DNA from: DASVCS01 sp036381495
GTDB lineage: Bacteria; Gemmatimonadota; Gemmatimonadetes; Longimicrobiales; RSA9
Assembly (NCBI GenBank): GCA_036381495.1
Contig: DASVCS010000002.1
Coordinates: 1-5,161, forward strand
Direction: 5' to 3'
Length of the DNA stretch: 5,161 bases
The notes under the pieces are model-generated. The model saw nothing but the letters and a program-made list of their open reading frames with translations, was not told the origin of the DNA and made no database searches. This document shows positions 4,614-5,161 of this stretch, piece after piece. The number at the start of each line of letters is the position of its first letter. Positions within the stretch are counted from its first letter, which is position 1. The translations under genes and the position numbers were made by a program.

Positions 4614-5161
4614 TCAGTACCGCGGCGCAACTTGCGCCATGAGCGACCGAAGGGCGTCCATGCTGCTTTGACGAAGGCGGTCCCGTCGGTTCTGCGCGCT
4701 TTCGTACGCTTGGAACCCGAGCGTGCGGCGGCTTTCGGCGTCTGCGAGATCTTGACGACGCCGCTCAGACGCGGCCGACAGGTCTTGCCCGCGCTGCCCG
4801 ATCTGCCCGCTGTAGTTCGCTTCTGCGAGGCCGATGTCTTGCCCGCGCTGATTGATCTGGCCGGTGTAGTTGGCTTCGGCGGTGCGCTGGGCGAGATCCG
4901 CGCTTTGCACGGCTTGACTCCGCGCCACGTCGCCAAGCTGGCCCTGTCCCGCGTTGATCACGGACGCCACGCCGCGCGATTCGTTGCCGGACCCCAACAT
5001 CCCACGCCCCCCGAGGACCGAGCGCAAGGCCGCAATCGATCCAGCGCCCACTTGTCCGACGGTGTCTTTTGCGCGGGCAAAGGCTGCCGCTTGGGCGGCC
5101 CTGGTATCCACAGGCGCGACGGCCGCGACCGGCGCGATGGGCGCAATCGGCGCGACAGGGG
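4614..5161 (-). CDS. Putative phage internal virion/ejection protein, 5' end outside the window (partial)
   Basis: The minus-strand frame stays open to the right edge, giving 181 visible residues and a TGA stop; the true start is not in the window. A GTG at 5111 could be read as a start, but the frame continues upstream as an Ala/Pro/Val/Ile stretch of the form PVAPIAPIAPVAAVAPV, so that GTG is probably an internal valine. Next comes a helical Ala-rich stretch, a Gly-rich turn (GGRGMLGSGNE) and a long Gln/Ala/Arg-rich helical region with two copies of an 18-residue unit built around EANYxGQIxQRGQD. No signal peptide, membrane segment or enzymatic motif is visible. The next gene starts 2 nt after the stop, without a clear ribosome-binding site, which suggests translational coupling. 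Similar Gly-turn plus repeated-helix designs occur in podovirus-type internal or DNA-injection proteins. The assignment rests on this character and on gene order, so it is tentative; a tail-associated helical protein is the alternative. Confidence 0.75.
   Translation of the reverse strand, partial: PVAPIAPIAPVAAVAPVDTRAAQAAAFARAKDTVGQVGAGSIAALRSVLGGRGMLGSGNESRGVASVINAGQGQLGDVARSQAVQSADLAQRTAEANYTGQINQRGQDIGLAEANYSGQIGQRGQDLSAASERRRQDLADAESRRTLGFQAYESAQNRRDRLRQSSMDALRSLMAQVAPRY
4783..4890 (-). repeat. Two tandem imperfect 54-bp repeats inside the coding region
   Basis: Two adjacent units, 4783-4836 and 4837-4890, each begin on the plus strand with the identical 14-mer TCTTGCCCGCGCTG and diverge further along. 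They keep the reading frame and encode the 18-residue units around EANYTGQINQRGQD and EANYSGQIGQRGQD. A more degraded echo of the same pattern (RRRQD) follows in the protein. Most differences are at codon third positions or give conservative changes, as expected of an old in-frame duplication kept by selection on the protein. Confidence 0.8.

Noticed and set aside
1..5161. Defence system, toxin-antitoxin pair, CRISPR array, tRNA or insertion sequence
   Set aside because: No matching motifs, repeat arrays, terminal inverted repeats or cloverleaf-like sequence were seen on either strand; the content is fully consistent with phage late genes.

Overview
The window looks like a piece of a tailed-bacteriophage genome or prophage. 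It is GC-rich (about two thirds G+C by eye), and every convincing gene lies on the minus strand, so transcription runs from high to low coordinates. Genes are packed with spacings from a few bases of overlap to 17 nt, apart from one gap of about 180 nt. I see no host housekeeping gene, tRNA, rRNA, transposase, integrase or CRISPR array. The host cannot be named from this sequence; the base composition only suggests a high-GC bacterium.

In transcription order, the right part (5161 down to 1399) holds three back-to-back genes for large, mostly helical, Ala/Gly/Gln/Arg-rich proteins. The first is a protein whose start lies outside the window and which carries a tandem 18-residue repeat. The second is a 248-residue helical protein. 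The third is an 821-residue multi-part protein with a long proline-rich linker and a glycine-rich, hydrophobic C-terminal third. Their order, composition and position just before the lysis genes suggest internal-virion (DNA-ejection) proteins, as in podovirus-like phages. That is inference from layout and sequence character, not a confirmed family match.

The left part (1381 down to 1) holds a small 69-residue unknown gene with a strong ribosome-binding site, then a gap with a nested inverted repeat. After that come a 112-residue protein with a helical N-terminus and one C-terminal membrane segment (holin or XhlA-like), and a 187-residue lytic transglycosylase whose start overlaps the previous stop as ATGA. 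The last two are a plausible lysis pair: the membrane protein would let the signal-less murein hydrolase reach the cell wall. Past the hydrolase is an 8-codon mini-ORF with a good ribosome-binding site. Its stop overlaps the start of a gene that leaves the window at its left edge.

I found no convincing sign of an undescribed defence or regulatory system. The items most worth a second look are the nested inverted repeat after the 69-residue gene, the mini-ORF at the left edge, and the modular 821-residue protein.
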